Part shown: positions 27,572 through 35,598 of the stretch, one piece after another
Position numbering within the stretch: position 1 is the first letter of the stretch
Layout of the letters: every line of letters starts with the position of its first letter
NCBI RefSeq assembly: GCF_011089895.1
Contig: NZ_JAANAT010000001.1
Coordinates: forward strand, 992,001-1,056,000
Reading direction: 5' to 3'
From: Mucilaginibacter inviolabilis
GTDB taxonomy: Bacteria > Bacteroidota > Bacteroidia > Sphingobacteriales > Sphingobacteriaceae
Length of the DNA: 64,000 bases
Made by a program: the position numbers and the translations under genes
Notes under the pieces: generated by a model
The model's input: the letters and a program-made list of their open reading frames with translations, nothing else
Told to the model about the DNA's origin: nothing
Database searches by the model: none

Positions 27572-27634
27572 GCGCTTGTTTGCAACGAGTGCTTAAAATG
27601 GGTGAGCGTTTAAAACGCGAACCCAAAATCTAAT
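27572..27634. repeat. REP element, left copy (L), overlapping the 3' end of the RAYT gene
   Basis: A 63-base element with two short palindromes: GCGCTTGTTTGCAACGAGTGC, then GCGTTTAAAACGC. It is a direct copy of 28301-28363 with a few substitutions. The RAYT stop codon (27610-27612) and its last codons lie inside it. Confidence 0.8.
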
Positions 27635-28173
27635 AATACTACATTCATCATTCCCTCTTCACCAGCATAATTTGCAGCCGAACTATATTGATAATACTCA
27701 GGTATAATAACAATACCGGCGCGCACAGGATTATTATGAATATAATCCAGCTTCTGTGAAAGTATGCTGGCGTTGTCGCACGCTATTCCGTGATAGCCAT
27801 CTTGCCATACTTTGTAATCCTGCACACGACTACTATATTTTGTATGGTATTGAAATCGATAAAGGATCCAATCTCTACGACTTTCGGGTTCGTCTTGTAT
27901 TAGCTTAACTATCTCCTTACTGGTGTATTTTTTAAAATCGCGAATAATGTCTGGTAAAATAGCGGGGTGTTTGGTAGAAACAAGCAGGTGCAAATGATTT
28001 GTCATCAAACAATATCCATAAACCTCCAGTCCCTTTTGTTGTTGACAGTAAATTAAAGATTCGATTATAAGTTGCTTATATGCTGGTCTGGTGAAGATGT
28101 CAACCCAATCAACAATGGTGAAAGTAACGAAATAAACTTCTTCAGGATTTCTGACACGGTATTGATCTGACAT
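27610..28173 (-). CDS. REP-associated tyrosine transposase (RAYT, Y1/IS200-like)
   Basis: A 187-residue Y1-type HUH transposase. The N-terminus RNPEEVYFVTFTIVDWVDIF is the first strand. The HUH motif is HLHLLV in GYCLMTNHLHLLVSTK (about residues 55-70). The region after DYKVWQDGYHGI and the helix KLDYIHNNPVRAGIV are typical of RAYTs. RAYTs are single-copy domesticated relatives of IS200 transposases that act on REP palindromes. REP copies flank this gene on both sides, as expected. The C-terminal residues LLDFGFAF are encoded by the left REP itself. It interrupts the glycan locus between the plus- and minus-strand operons. Confidence 0.92.
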   Translation of the reverse strand: MSDQYRVRNPEEVYFVTFTIVDWVDIFTRPAYKQLIIESLIYCQQQKGLEVYGYCLMTNHLHLLVSTKHPAILPDIIRDFKKYTSKEIVKLIQDEPESRRDWILYRFQYHTKYSSRVQDYKVWQDGYHGIACDNASILSQKLDYIHNNPVRAGIVIIPEYYQYSSAANYAGEEGMMNVVLLDFGFAF

Positions 28174-28205
28174 ATGGGATAAGGTTTCAACTAAAATAAG
28201 GAATA

Positions 28206-28435
28206 TTTTTAGAAGCGATGCAATCGCTTGACCATATTAAGCGCTCGTTGCAAACGAGCGCAAGTGAAACTCTTTTTGTAATTAACCCTATTTTCTCCTT
28301 GCGCTCGTTTGCAACGAGTGCTTAACATGGGTTTGCGTTTATAACGCGAAGTCCAAATCTAATGGAGATACTTTTTAGAAGCGATGCAATCGCTTGACCA
28401 TATTAAGCACTTGTTGCAAACAAGCGCAAGTGAAA
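28206..28435. repeat. REP cluster right of the RAYT gene (R1, R2, R3)
   Basis: Three elements. R1 (28206-28269) and R3 (28372-28435) are 64-base direct repeats starting TTTTTAGAAGCGATGCAATC. R2 (28301-28363) lies between them and is a direct copy of the left REP at 27572-27634. R1 and R3 differ inside the hairpin GCTCGT-TGCAA-ACGAGC versus ACTTGT-TGCAA-ACAAGC. The C-to-T and G-to-A changes there keep one base pair intact, which supports selection on the folded form. Confidence 0.85.
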
Positions 28436-28453
28436 TACTTCCGAATAGTTTTG

Positions 28454-29275
28454 TTACTTCTTCTCTAACGAAATAATAAAATAATCGCCCATGTATTTCC
28501 AGGGCCAGCGGCTTTTTAATTTATCCTCTTTATTTTTCAGGAGTTGGTAAGCTTTTGGATGCTTTTCGGCAAAGCCTTCTATGTAGGATGGTGGTACGAT
28601 AGTGCAAAGTCCCTCCATGTGTAATACTTTATATGATTGTTGTAATGTTTTGATAATGAATGATGAATTGTAATACCAGCACTTAAAATAAGTACCCTCA
28701 ATATGTGCGGTACGTCCCTTGCTGCTAAAAAACCTGCGGAAGGCGGTTTTGAATTTTCCTTTAAAAACCAACAGTGTTTCCCATAGACAAAAGCTTGGAA
28801 TAACCACCAGGGTTACCTTGCCGCCGGGCTTTAAAAGTTTATCAAAGGATAAAAGAACCTTGTCCAGTTCGCCGGTACAATTGAGACCGCCAAAGTTGGA
28901 GAATATATGGTCAAATGGCCCCTGGTTTTGTAATTGCTCCAGTTGGGTAAATGAGCAAATTTCTGTGCTGATCTGGTCGCGGTAAGCTTCTGTTTTTTGG
29001 CGCAGTACCTGCTGCATTCCGGTTGATATATCGGTAGCGTGTACCCGGTGACCATTTTGGGCAAAAAACAAGGCATCTTCGCCGGTACCGCTGTTAAGCT
29101 CCAGTATACTGCTGTTGGGTGTAAGGTATTGCAAAACATGTTGTCGTACCCTCGCCCGTTTATAGTTAACAATGGTATTGGTGGAGTAGATCTCATCAAA
29201 AATAACCGATTGCCGGCTAAAAGCTGTCGAGGCATCGGTTTCGTTAGTACTCGCTATGCTGATACTGTTTGTCAT
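28454..29275 (-). CDS. Class I SAM-dependent methyltransferase
   Basis: A 273-residue Rossmann-fold methyltransferase. Motif I reads SILELNSGTGEDALFFAQNGHRVHATDIS (about residues 55-83), with E-x-x-x-G-x-G and the acidic D-I-S after strand 2. The motif II/III region is FDHIFSNFGGLNC, then LKPGGKVTLVVIPSFCLWE. Its start overlaps the stop of the upstream radical-SAM gene by four bases (ATGA), so it is coupled to it. The substrate is unknown. It is the last gene of a four-gene minus-strand operon. Confidence 0.88.
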   Translation of the reverse strand: MTNSISIASTNETDASTAFSRQSVIFDEIYSTNTIVNYKRARVRQHVLQYLTPNSSILELNSGTGEDALFFAQNGHRVHATDISTGMQQVLRQKTEAYRDQISTEICSFTQLEQLQNQGPFDHIFSNFGGLNCTGELDKVLLSFDKLLKPGGKVTLVVIPSFCLWETLLVFKGKFKTAFRRFFSSKGRTAHIEGTYFKCWYYNSSFIIKTLQQSYKVLHMEGLCTIVPPSYIEGFAEKHPKAYQLLKNKEDKLKSRWPWKYMGDYFIISLEKK

Positions 29276-30741
29276 GATGCTTTTTCCAGTTGGTTAAGTT
29301 TAAACCGCTCTATCATCATAGCGGGTGCATGGTATAATACGGATGCTGCTTTGCGGATGCGTTTTACGCTCGGTTTAAAGGGATTGCTCAACAGCTGCAC
29401 CAGACTATGTTTAGCCAGATGCGCGTGATAGTTCTGATGTACGTATTTATGCAACTGTTTGTAGTATGCTGGTTTAAAAGTATTGCTGAACATCAGTGCC
29501 ATCTCGTCGGAGTCGGTCCAGTTGGTTTTTTGCTGCAGATCGGCCTTTACTTTTTCATAAAACAGCGTACCAGGCAGCGGATACGAAACCGAGATGCCAA
29601 TTTCATGCGGTAACAGGCGATTGATCATGCGGATGGTTTGCCTGATATCTTCCTTGGTTTCGCCCGGATAACCAAACTGGATAAAGAAAGATGGTTTGAT
29701 GCCGTGCTTCTTCATCATTTGGGTAGCGGTGTATATCTGTTGTATGGTTGTACCCTTATCCATGGCATCCAATATTTTTTGCGATCCGCTTTCCGCGCCT
29801 ATCCAAACATTATCACAGCCCGATGCTGCTAAAGCTTCTACGGTTTCATCATCCAGTAACAGATCGGCCCGGGATTGCAGTTTGTATTTAAACTGCAGGC
29901 CTTCCTGCTTTACCAGTTTGGCAAATTCAACTACCCAGCCGGGTTTTAAGCCAAAAATATCATCACAAAACCAGATATGATCCATGTTGAACATCTCCTC
30001 CATCAGCTTCAGTTCCGTAATCACATTTTCGGGGCTGCGCGAGTTGTAACGGTTGCCATAGATAGGCTTGGCGCACCAGTTGCATTTAAACGGACAGCCG
30101 CGGGTGGTACCCACGTTAAGTGAAAAATAGCCTTTATGCTGCAGCCAGCATTCGCGATATGGGGCAATGTTAACCAGATCCCAGGCAGGTAGCGGCAAAC
30201 TATCCAGATCCTTAAGCACCGGGCGACCCAGTGTTTTAACCGGGACGTTATCCTGAAGATAAGCAAGGCCTTGTATATGAGAAAAATCTTCTCCTTTTTT
30301 TATGGTGGTAACCAGTTCCAATAAAGTCTGTTCTGCTTCGCCGATGATCACGAAGTCGGCGCCCTCGGCCAGGTATTCTTTGAAGCGATCGGTTGAATCG
30401 GAACTGGCCACAATGACGGTGCAGCCACGCTCTTTGGCCAGTTTGCACATGGCAAAAGCAGCCTCGCGCATATTGGTGAGGCACATTTTGGTGAGATAAT
30501 TAAAACCATCATCATAGATCACAAAGAAGCCGGGACGGGTTTTATCCAGCAGATCGGTGATCTCCAACGGAGTATGACTGAACATGGTATCAAAAAGCGA
30601 TACCTGGTAGTTATTTTGCCGCATCAGTGAAGCCGCATATAAAGTGCCCAATGGTGGATATGGCTGCCCCTGAGCCCATTGTTTGGGGTCGAAACGCAAA
30701 AAATAGGAATGCGTAAAAAGTATATGATTTAACTGTTCCAT
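29272..30741 (-). CDS. B12-binding-domain radical SAM protein
   Basis: A 489-residue protein. The N-terminal ~170 residues have the cobalamin-binding-like Rossmann layout (FDPKQWAQGQPYPPLGTLYAASLMRQNNYQVSLFD, then GCTVIVASSDSTDRFKEYLAEGADFVIIGEAEQTL). I do not see the DxHxxG lower-ligand motif. The radical-SAM core starts with NVGTTRGCPFKCNWCAKPIYG, whose CxxxCxxC binds the 4Fe-4S cluster. It continues through IWFCDDIFG, WIGAESGSQKILDAMDKGTT and PSFFIQFGYPGE. Such enzymes often methylate unactivated carbons or rearrange lipids and cofactors. It lies three bases after the preceding radical-SAM gene. The substrate is unknown. Confidence 0.88.
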   Translation of the reverse strand: MEQLNHILFTHSYFLRFDPKQWAQGQPYPPLGTLYAASLMRQNNYQVSLFDTMFSHTPLEITDLLDKTRPGFFVIYDDGFNYLTKMCLTNMREAAFAMCKLAKERGCTVIVASSDSTDRFKEYLAEGADFVIIGEAEQTLLELVTTIKKGEDFSHIQGLAYLQDNVPVKTLGRPVLKDLDSLPLPAWDLVNIAPYRECWLQHKGYFSLNVGTTRGCPFKCNWCAKPIYGNRYNSRSPENVITELKLMEEMFNMDHIWFCDDIFGLKPGWVVEFAKLVKQEGLQFKYKLQSRADLLLDDETVEALAASGCDNVWIGAESGSQKILDAMDKGTTIQQIYTATQMMKKHGIKPSFFIQFGYPGETKEDIRQTIRMINRLLPHEIGISVSYPLPGTLFYEKVKADLQQKTNWTDSDEMALMFSNTFKPAYYKQLHKYVHQNYHAHLAKHSLVQLLSNPFKPSVKRIRKAASVLYHAPAMMIERFKLNQLEKAS

Positions 30742-30744
30742 AGG

Positions 30745-31794
30745 TTAAGCGACACTGGTTAATGGCGACAGGTTAAGCGAGCAAACGCATTTTACACAGG
30801 TTGAGTGCCCTGAAGTATCCAACGCCTTGCGAAAAGCGATCGCCTCGTCGCTGTTGATGATCTGTTTGAGCGGGGTATCCCTGATATTGCCCATGGTTTC
30901 CATAAAAAAACATGGCCGCACAGTGCCATCGGCTTCTACAACTGTTGATACCCAAGGCGCATTGCATTTTTTAAAAGGGAAATCATTCAAGCCATAAAAA
31001 GCGGCATAATAATGATAAATGTCCCTGATCTTTTCCCGGCTTTCGGCAATAAAGCGGTTGTCAAATTCTGCAGCGTATTCGGTCATCAGGTAATTGACTA
31101 CTTCATTCAATTCGGGAAGTTCGCGCTCTGCTATCCGTATTTCATCCTGCCGGGGTTCTTCCCAGGCCTGCTGGCGGTTAAAGGCATGACTGCTTACATC
31201 CGCGGGCAAAAAGCTCACCTGGTCGAGTCCCATTTTTTTTGATTCGGCGATAATGGCCGGCCAGTTACGGTAGTTGAGCCGATGTATCACCGTGCGACCG
31301 GTTATGCGATAGGCCGGGTTTATTTTTTTGATATACTCCACCCCTTCCTTAAGCTTACGAAAAGCGTTGGGAATGTTCCGGATAGCATCATGCAGGGGTT
31401 CATCACCATCTAAGGATACAATCAGATCGTCAACCCAGGTCAACAATTGCTCTGCATTGCTTTTTATGGATAAACCGGTGGTGAGCAGCGTTACTTTGAT
31501 ACCGGCATTTTTAAGGATGCGGCACAGCGCAAAGAAATTGGTATTTAATAAAGCCTCGCCACCAGACATGAGCACTTGCTTGGTACCCAGTTTTTTTAGT
31601 GAAGCGAATAAGCCGTTGATATCCGCCTCGGTTAGTTGTTTCAGGTTTTTGTTGTCCTTCCAGATATCACACATCACACAACGGCAGTTACAGGCGCTGT
31701 GCGGCATTAATATCACAATGGGTAATGCTGATATCCTATGCGTTTGCAGTGTGCGGTAACGCTTAAAAGTATGATATAACGACTGACCTGGCAT
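30745..31794 (-). CDS. Radical SAM/SPASM protein
   Basis: A protein of about 349 residues. The ATG at 31794 is preferred over a GTG at 31812, because MPGQSLYHTFKRYRTLQ leads directly into the core. The cluster motif is PHSACNCRCVMCDIWKD (CxxxCxxC). MSGGEALLN follows (the GGE motif that contacts SAM), then VSLDGDEPLHDAIRN. The C-terminus has a SPASM-like Cys set: CNAPWVSTVVEADGTVRPCFF and CVKCVC. SPASM enzymes typically modify peptides or proteins, or act in carbohydrate and cofactor routes. It sits between two B12-type radical-SAM genes in one operon. The substrate is unknown. Confidence 0.88.
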   Translation of the reverse strand: MPGQSLYHTFKRYRTLQTHRISALPIVILMPHSACNCRCVMCDIWKDNKNLKQLTEADINGLFASLKKLGTKQVLMSGGEALLNTNFFALCRILKNAGIKVTLLTTGLSIKSNAEQLLTWVDDLIVSLDGDEPLHDAIRNIPNAFRKLKEGVEYIKKINPAYRITGRTVIHRLNYRNWPAIIAESKKMGLDQVSFLPADVSSHAFNRQQAWEEPRQDEIRIAERELPELNEVVNYLMTEYAAEFDNRFIAESREKIRDIYHYYAAFYGLNDFPFKKCNAPWVSTVVEADGTVRPCFFMETMGNIRDTPLKQIINSDEAIAFRKALDTSGHSTCVKCVCSLNLSPLTSVA

Positions 31795-31814
31795 AACTAA
31801 AATCTTAAACACAA

Positions 31815-33323
31815 TTAAAAACCCTGGATCTCCGGCTGGCGGTATTTCCAGAACCTTTGCAGCAGCTTTATTTCGTATGGATACTTGTACAGATTTGTTT
31901 TGTAACGCAGGGTTGAGAGTAATTTGATCGACTTTCTCTTGAGCTCGTTCAGTCTGATATCTGTAACAGTAGGATAAACGCCGTTTAATACGGTTTCAAA
32001 ATTTCGGATTTTATCTATCATCTCCGGTTTTATCCAAGGTGTTAATGGATTCTTGCGCAGATCAAAACTTTCCCAGGCCGGACTTATCCAGTCTTCCAGT
32101 ATTTGAGGGTATGCAAAACCCGACTCCAAAACCTGCTTATACAATTCAGATCCCTCTGTGGGCACTGGTGTATAGGTATAAATAACAATTTCGGTTTTAG
32201 GATTAACAGCCTTTACCTGTTTAATAAAATTGATCTCGAAATCTATTTGTTTCTGCACTTTCTCTGGCGTTGCTGCCGGTGTGCCTAATACAAATGAATA
32301 TTCGGGTATAATGTCAAACTTTTTTAATCGCTCCGCAAACCGTATGATCTGCTCTCCGGTTTGGGTACCACCTTTATCCATCTGTTCCAGGATATCGTTA
32401 TTGCCGCTTTCGGCGCCAAAGAAAATACATTTACAGCCCGATTCGCGGATAATTTCCAGTGATGAATCCTTAAACTTATCCATGGTGTCGATGCGGGCCA
32501 TGCCCCACCAGGTCATGCTTTCGGGCTTGATGAGTTTGGAAAAATCTACCGCGCGTTTTTCGGATACAAAAAAGTTATTGTCGTGAAATTCTATGGCATC
32601 GGCGCCCCACTTGTCTTTAATGTATTTCACATCCTTATAAACCGTTTGTGCCGATTTGGCTTTCCAGCGGGCCTCGTAAATGGGCACCACTGCACAAAAA
32701 GAGCAGGTAAACGGACAACCTATACTGGAATGATAAGCCAGTGTATGCTCGCCTAAATAGGTTTTACCCAGGAATTTAGGTATGGGATAAAAATTGTTCA
32801 GCTTATCATAAGGCAGTGGCGGTAATGAATCCTGATCAAGCAGATCCTCCTTGATGGTTTTGGTTATTTTACCATCGGCCTTGTAGATCAGGTTTTTGAT
32901 AAACTCGTATGGTTTACTGTTCTCCAGGGCATCTATCAATAAAGGAAAAGCATTATCACCCGGACCGTTGATAATAAAATCAACATATTTGGAATCCAGT
33001 ACCACTTTGGGCTGGTTAGAAGGAAAATACCCACCCCAGATCATGGTAGTATAGGGATAATTTATTTTGATGGCTTTGGCTATTTCAATGGCTTGCTTTA
33101 ACTGCGGGCCGGGCATTACCGTGAAGCCCAGGTAAGCATACTCACCGGTGCTTAAATAGCTTTCTATTTTCTCCATAGGGTCGGCTTCACAATTGCCGTC
33201 AACAATGGCCCATTCATATTTTCCTTCTATAGAGGCCGCGATATTGAGGATGGAATTGGGTATACGGTATTTGGCTATAGCGCTTCTGGGGTTAAATAGT
33301 ATTACCTTATTAATTTTTGCCAT
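31815..33323 (-). CDS. B12-binding-domain radical SAM protein
   Basis: A 502-residue relative of the 489-residue enzyme. The N-terminal ~160 residues form the Rossmann-like domain (VILFNPRSAIAKYRIPNSILNIAASIEGKYEWAIVDGN, then YPYTTMIWGGYFPSNQP and YVDFIINGPGD). No DxHxxG motif is visible. The core reads AYHSSIGCPFTCSFCAVVPIYEARW (CxxxCxxC), then IEFHDNNFFVSE, IFFGAESGNNDILEQMDKGG and EYSFVLGTPAATPE. It is the first gene of the operon 33323-28454. It diverges from the methyltransferase/amidohydrolase pair, with 214 bases between starts, so both sets may be co-regulated. The reaction is not known. Confidence 0.87.
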   Translation of the reverse strand: MAKINKVILFNPRSAIAKYRIPNSILNIAASIEGKYEWAIVDGNCEADPMEKIESYLSTGEYAYLGFTVMPGPQLKQAIEIAKAIKINYPYTTMIWGGYFPSNQPKVVLDSKYVDFIINGPGDNAFPLLIDALENSKPYEFIKNLIYKADGKITKTIKEDLLDQDSLPPLPYDKLNNFYPIPKFLGKTYLGEHTLAYHSSIGCPFTCSFCAVVPIYEARWKAKSAQTVYKDVKYIKDKWGADAIEFHDNNFFVSEKRAVDFSKLIKPESMTWWGMARIDTMDKFKDSSLEIIRESGCKCIFFGAESGNNDILEQMDKGGTQTGEQIIRFAERLKKFDIIPEYSFVLGTPAATPEKVQKQIDFEINFIKQVKAVNPKTEIVIYTYTPVPTEGSELYKQVLESGFAYPQILEDWISPAWESFDLRKNPLTPWIKPEMIDKIRNFETVLNGVYPTVTDIRLNELKRKSIKLLSTLRYKTNLYKYPYEIKLLQRFWKYRQPEIQGF

Positions 33324-33537
33324 ACAGATTTATTCTTGACGCATGAATATTTAAAAACTGGTCATTTAATTTTAATGATAAGCGATGGGCTTTTACACCC
33401 ACCGCTTACACAACCCTAAATCATAAAATTATAACCGTTCATTATACAATACGCTGGGTATTGGGTAGTGGTTGCCTGGGTAAGTAATAAAAAAGCACGG
33501 GCAACCTAAGGCCTGTTTGTACCGTAATGTTATAAAG

Positions 33538-34287
33538 ATGAAAACCATGCTGGCAACCATAAAAAATTATTTACAAAAGAAAAGATCATTGGCCACAGTA
33601 GCAGAAAAAAGCGCGGTAGACGCCTATGATATCTGGGCCGGAAGCTATGACAGTCAGCCCGATAACCTCATGCTGCATTTGGATGGTCAGCTATTTGAAC
33701 GGCTCATCAGCAAGGTTGATATCCAAAATAAACAGGTAGCTGATATTGGCTGCGGCACCGGCCGGCACTGGTCGCTGCTGCTTAGTAAAGAGCCTGGTAC
33801 CTTAACCGGTTTTGATGTATCTGGCGGGATGCTTAAAAAACTTAACGAAAAATATCCGCAGGCGCATACCCACATGATCACCGATAATTTGTTTTCGGTG
33901 ATCCCTGATGAAACTTATGACGTGATCATATCTACCCTTACCGTAGCCCATATTGAGGATATTGAAGAGGCTATGCAAGCCTGGAGTCGTTTGTTAAAAA
34001 GCGGCGGTGAGCTCATCATTACCGATTTTCATCCGCATATACTGGCATCCGGCGGCAAACGGACATTTAAACATAATAACGCCGTGATGGCTGTGCGCAA
34101 CTATGTGCATCCCATCTACACTATTAAAGATGCTTTGCTCCGGAATAATTTTCAATTGCTTTTACAGAAAGAAATCAAAATAGACGAAACCATGAAGCCT
34201 TTTTATGAAAAACAAAATGCCTTGCATGTGTACGAAAAGTATAAAGGTTTCCCGGTGATTTATGGTATTCATTTAAAAAAAGAATAA
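33538..34287 (+). CDS. Class I SAM-dependent methyltransferase
   Basis: A methyltransferase of about 249 residues. I start it at the ATG at 33538; the open frame begins at a TTG at 33517 that adds seven residues. DAYDIWAGSYDSQPDNLM resembles the N-terminal cap of UbiE/BioC-like enzymes. Motif I is VADIGCGTGRHWSLLLSKEPGTLTGFDVSGGMLKKL (about residues 67-102). The post-II region reads YDVIISTLTVAHIEDIEEAMQAWSRLLKSGGELIITDFHP. It overlaps the amidohydrolase start by one base (TAATG), implying coupled translation. Its substrate may be the product of the divergent radical-SAM operon, but that is an inference from position. Confidence 0.88.
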   Translation: MKTMLATIKNYLQKKRSLATVAEKSAVDAYDIWAGSYDSQPDNLMLHLDGQLFERLISKVDIQNKQVADIGCGTGRHWSLLLSKEPGTLTGFDVSGGMLKKLNEKYPQAHTHMITDNLFSVIPDETYDVIISTLTVAHIEDIEEAMQAWSRLLKSGGELIITDFHPHILASGGKRTFKHNNAVMAVRNYVHPIYTIKDALLRNNFQLLLQKEIKIDETMKPFYEKQNALHVYEKYKGFPVIYGIHLKKE

Positions 34288-35453
34288 TGATACTCCAGGG
34301 GCTGCGAATGGCCGATGGCGGGCAAATTGTAAACGTCAGGATCAATAAAGGCAAAATTGAGGAGGTAACACCTGTGTCAATTACCGGAGATGCTCCTGAT
34401 TTGCAATTTGACGGTGCCCTTGTATTTCCAGGATTGATCAATTCGCACGATCATCTTGATTTTAACCTTTTTCCGCAATTGGGTAACCGTACCTATAAAA
34501 ACTATACCGAATGGGGCGCGTATATCCATCAACAATATAAGCCCGAGATAAACCATGTACTGCGGGTGCCCGCTCCGCTGCGTATTAGCTGGGGCATATA
34601 TAAAAATCTGCTTTGCGGCGTTACCACCGTGGTTAATCATGGCGAACGCTTGCCCCTTGATAATGCCTTGATCAATGTTTTTGAAGAAACACAGGATCTG
34701 CACTCCGTAGGATTTGAAAAACTCTGGCGACTGAAACTAAACAACCCATTAAAGCGACATTTGCCCGTGGTGATACATACCGGCGAGGGTACAGATGAAA
34801 CCGCTTCGACAGAAATTGATAGCCTTATCCGCTGGAATAAAGGGCACCGGTCTTTAATTGGTATCCATGCCGTAGCTATGACGGCGAAACAAGCGGCAAA
34901 TTTTAAAGGCATTGTCTGGTGCCCGGAGTCCAACTATTATTTGTTGAATAAAACGGCCCCCATCAATCAGTTAAAACTGCATGCCGCTATTTTATTCGGC
35001 ACCGATTCCACCCTTACCGGTAACTGGAACATCTGGGATCATATCGCCATGGCCCGCAAAACAGGTTTGCTTACCGACGAGGAATTATTTCATTCCCTGA
35101 ATAATAATGCGGCAAAAATATGGCAGATGAACACCGGTGAAATCAGCTCAGGAGAAAATGCCGACCTGGTAATTGCCCGCATAAAAGATGGTACATCCGC
35201 GCTTGATTCTTTCTACAATCTTAACGCTGCCCGTTTGCTTCTGGTGATGCATAAGGGTAATATTCGCCTGTTTGACCAGGAATTATTACAGCAACTGGCA
35301 CCCGTGTTAAAGGGGGGCGGGTTTAGTTTGATCAGGATAGAAAATACTTACAAATATGTGGAAGGTAACCTGGGTGAGCTGATAGAACAGATTCATGCCT
35401 ATCTGCCCGAATTTAATTTCCCGTTTGAATTTATGGATCATCAAATATTTTAA
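34287..35453 (+). CDS. Amidohydrolase-superfamily protein
   Basis: A 388-residue TIM-barrel amidohydrolase of the cytosine deaminase/chlorohydrolase type. The HxH metal motif is FPGLINSHDHLDFN (about residues 48-61). Further ligands fit VVIHTGEGTDE, IGIHAVAMT and LFGTDSTLTGNW. An N-terminal and C-terminal beta-sandwich frames the barrel (MILQGLRMADGGQIVNVRINKGKIEEV; ISSGENADLVIARI). The family hydrolyses C-N or C-Cl bonds, often deaminating heterocycles. An amidohydrolase with a methyltransferase next to radical-SAM genes is more like small-molecule synthesis than plain glycan assembly. The substrate is unknown. Confidence 0.85.
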   Translation: MILQGLRMADGGQIVNVRINKGKIEEVTPVSITGDAPDLQFDGALVFPGLINSHDHLDFNLFPQLGNRTYKNYTEWGAYIHQQYKPEINHVLRVPAPLRISWGIYKNLLCGVTTVVNHGERLPLDNALINVFEETQDLHSVGFEKLWRLKLNNPLKRHLPVVIHTGEGTDETASTEIDSLIRWNKGHRSLIGIHAVAMTAKQAANFKGIVWCPESNYYLLNKTAPINQLKLHAAILFGTDSTLTGNWNIWDHIAMARKTGLLTDEELFHSLNNNAAKIWQMNTGEISSGENADLVIARIKDGTSALDSFYNLNAARLLLVMHKGNIRLFDQELLQQLAPVLKGGGFSLIRIENTYKYVEGNLGELIEQIHAYLPEFNFPFEFMDHQIF

Positions 35454-35483
35454 AAGGTGAGTAAAAGTGATATAAAGAAAAGT

Positions 35484-35566
35484 GGGGATGTCACCCTGAG
35501 CTTCGTCGAAGGGTTGAGCGCAGAGGCTTACCCGCCATGCTTCGACAGAGCTCAGCATGACACCCC
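35484..35566. repeat. Palindromic repeat, CTGAGCTnCGTCGAAG family, copy 2
   Basis: Inverted arms GGGGATGTCACCCTGAGCTTCGTCGAAG and CTTCGACAGAGCTCAGCATGACACCCC surround a GC-rich centre. The centre is the reverse complement of that in the copy at 16204-16279 (shared CATGG and CCTCTGCGC words). It follows the amidohydrolase gene. Confidence 0.8.
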
Positions 35567-35598
35567 TTTATACTTAAAAAGCACAAGTATTTTAAAAA

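Noticed and set aside
27572..28435. Spaced repeats that could be read as a small CRISPR array
   Set aside because: The units are in mixed arrangement, 63-64 bases long, spacers are not uniform, and they flank a RAYT gene; there are no cas genes. They are REPs.
28454..33323. A RiPP cluster with a precursor peptide
   Set aside because: No small precursor-like ORF with a plausible leader was found near the SPASM protein, and no dedicated peptidase or recognition domain is present.
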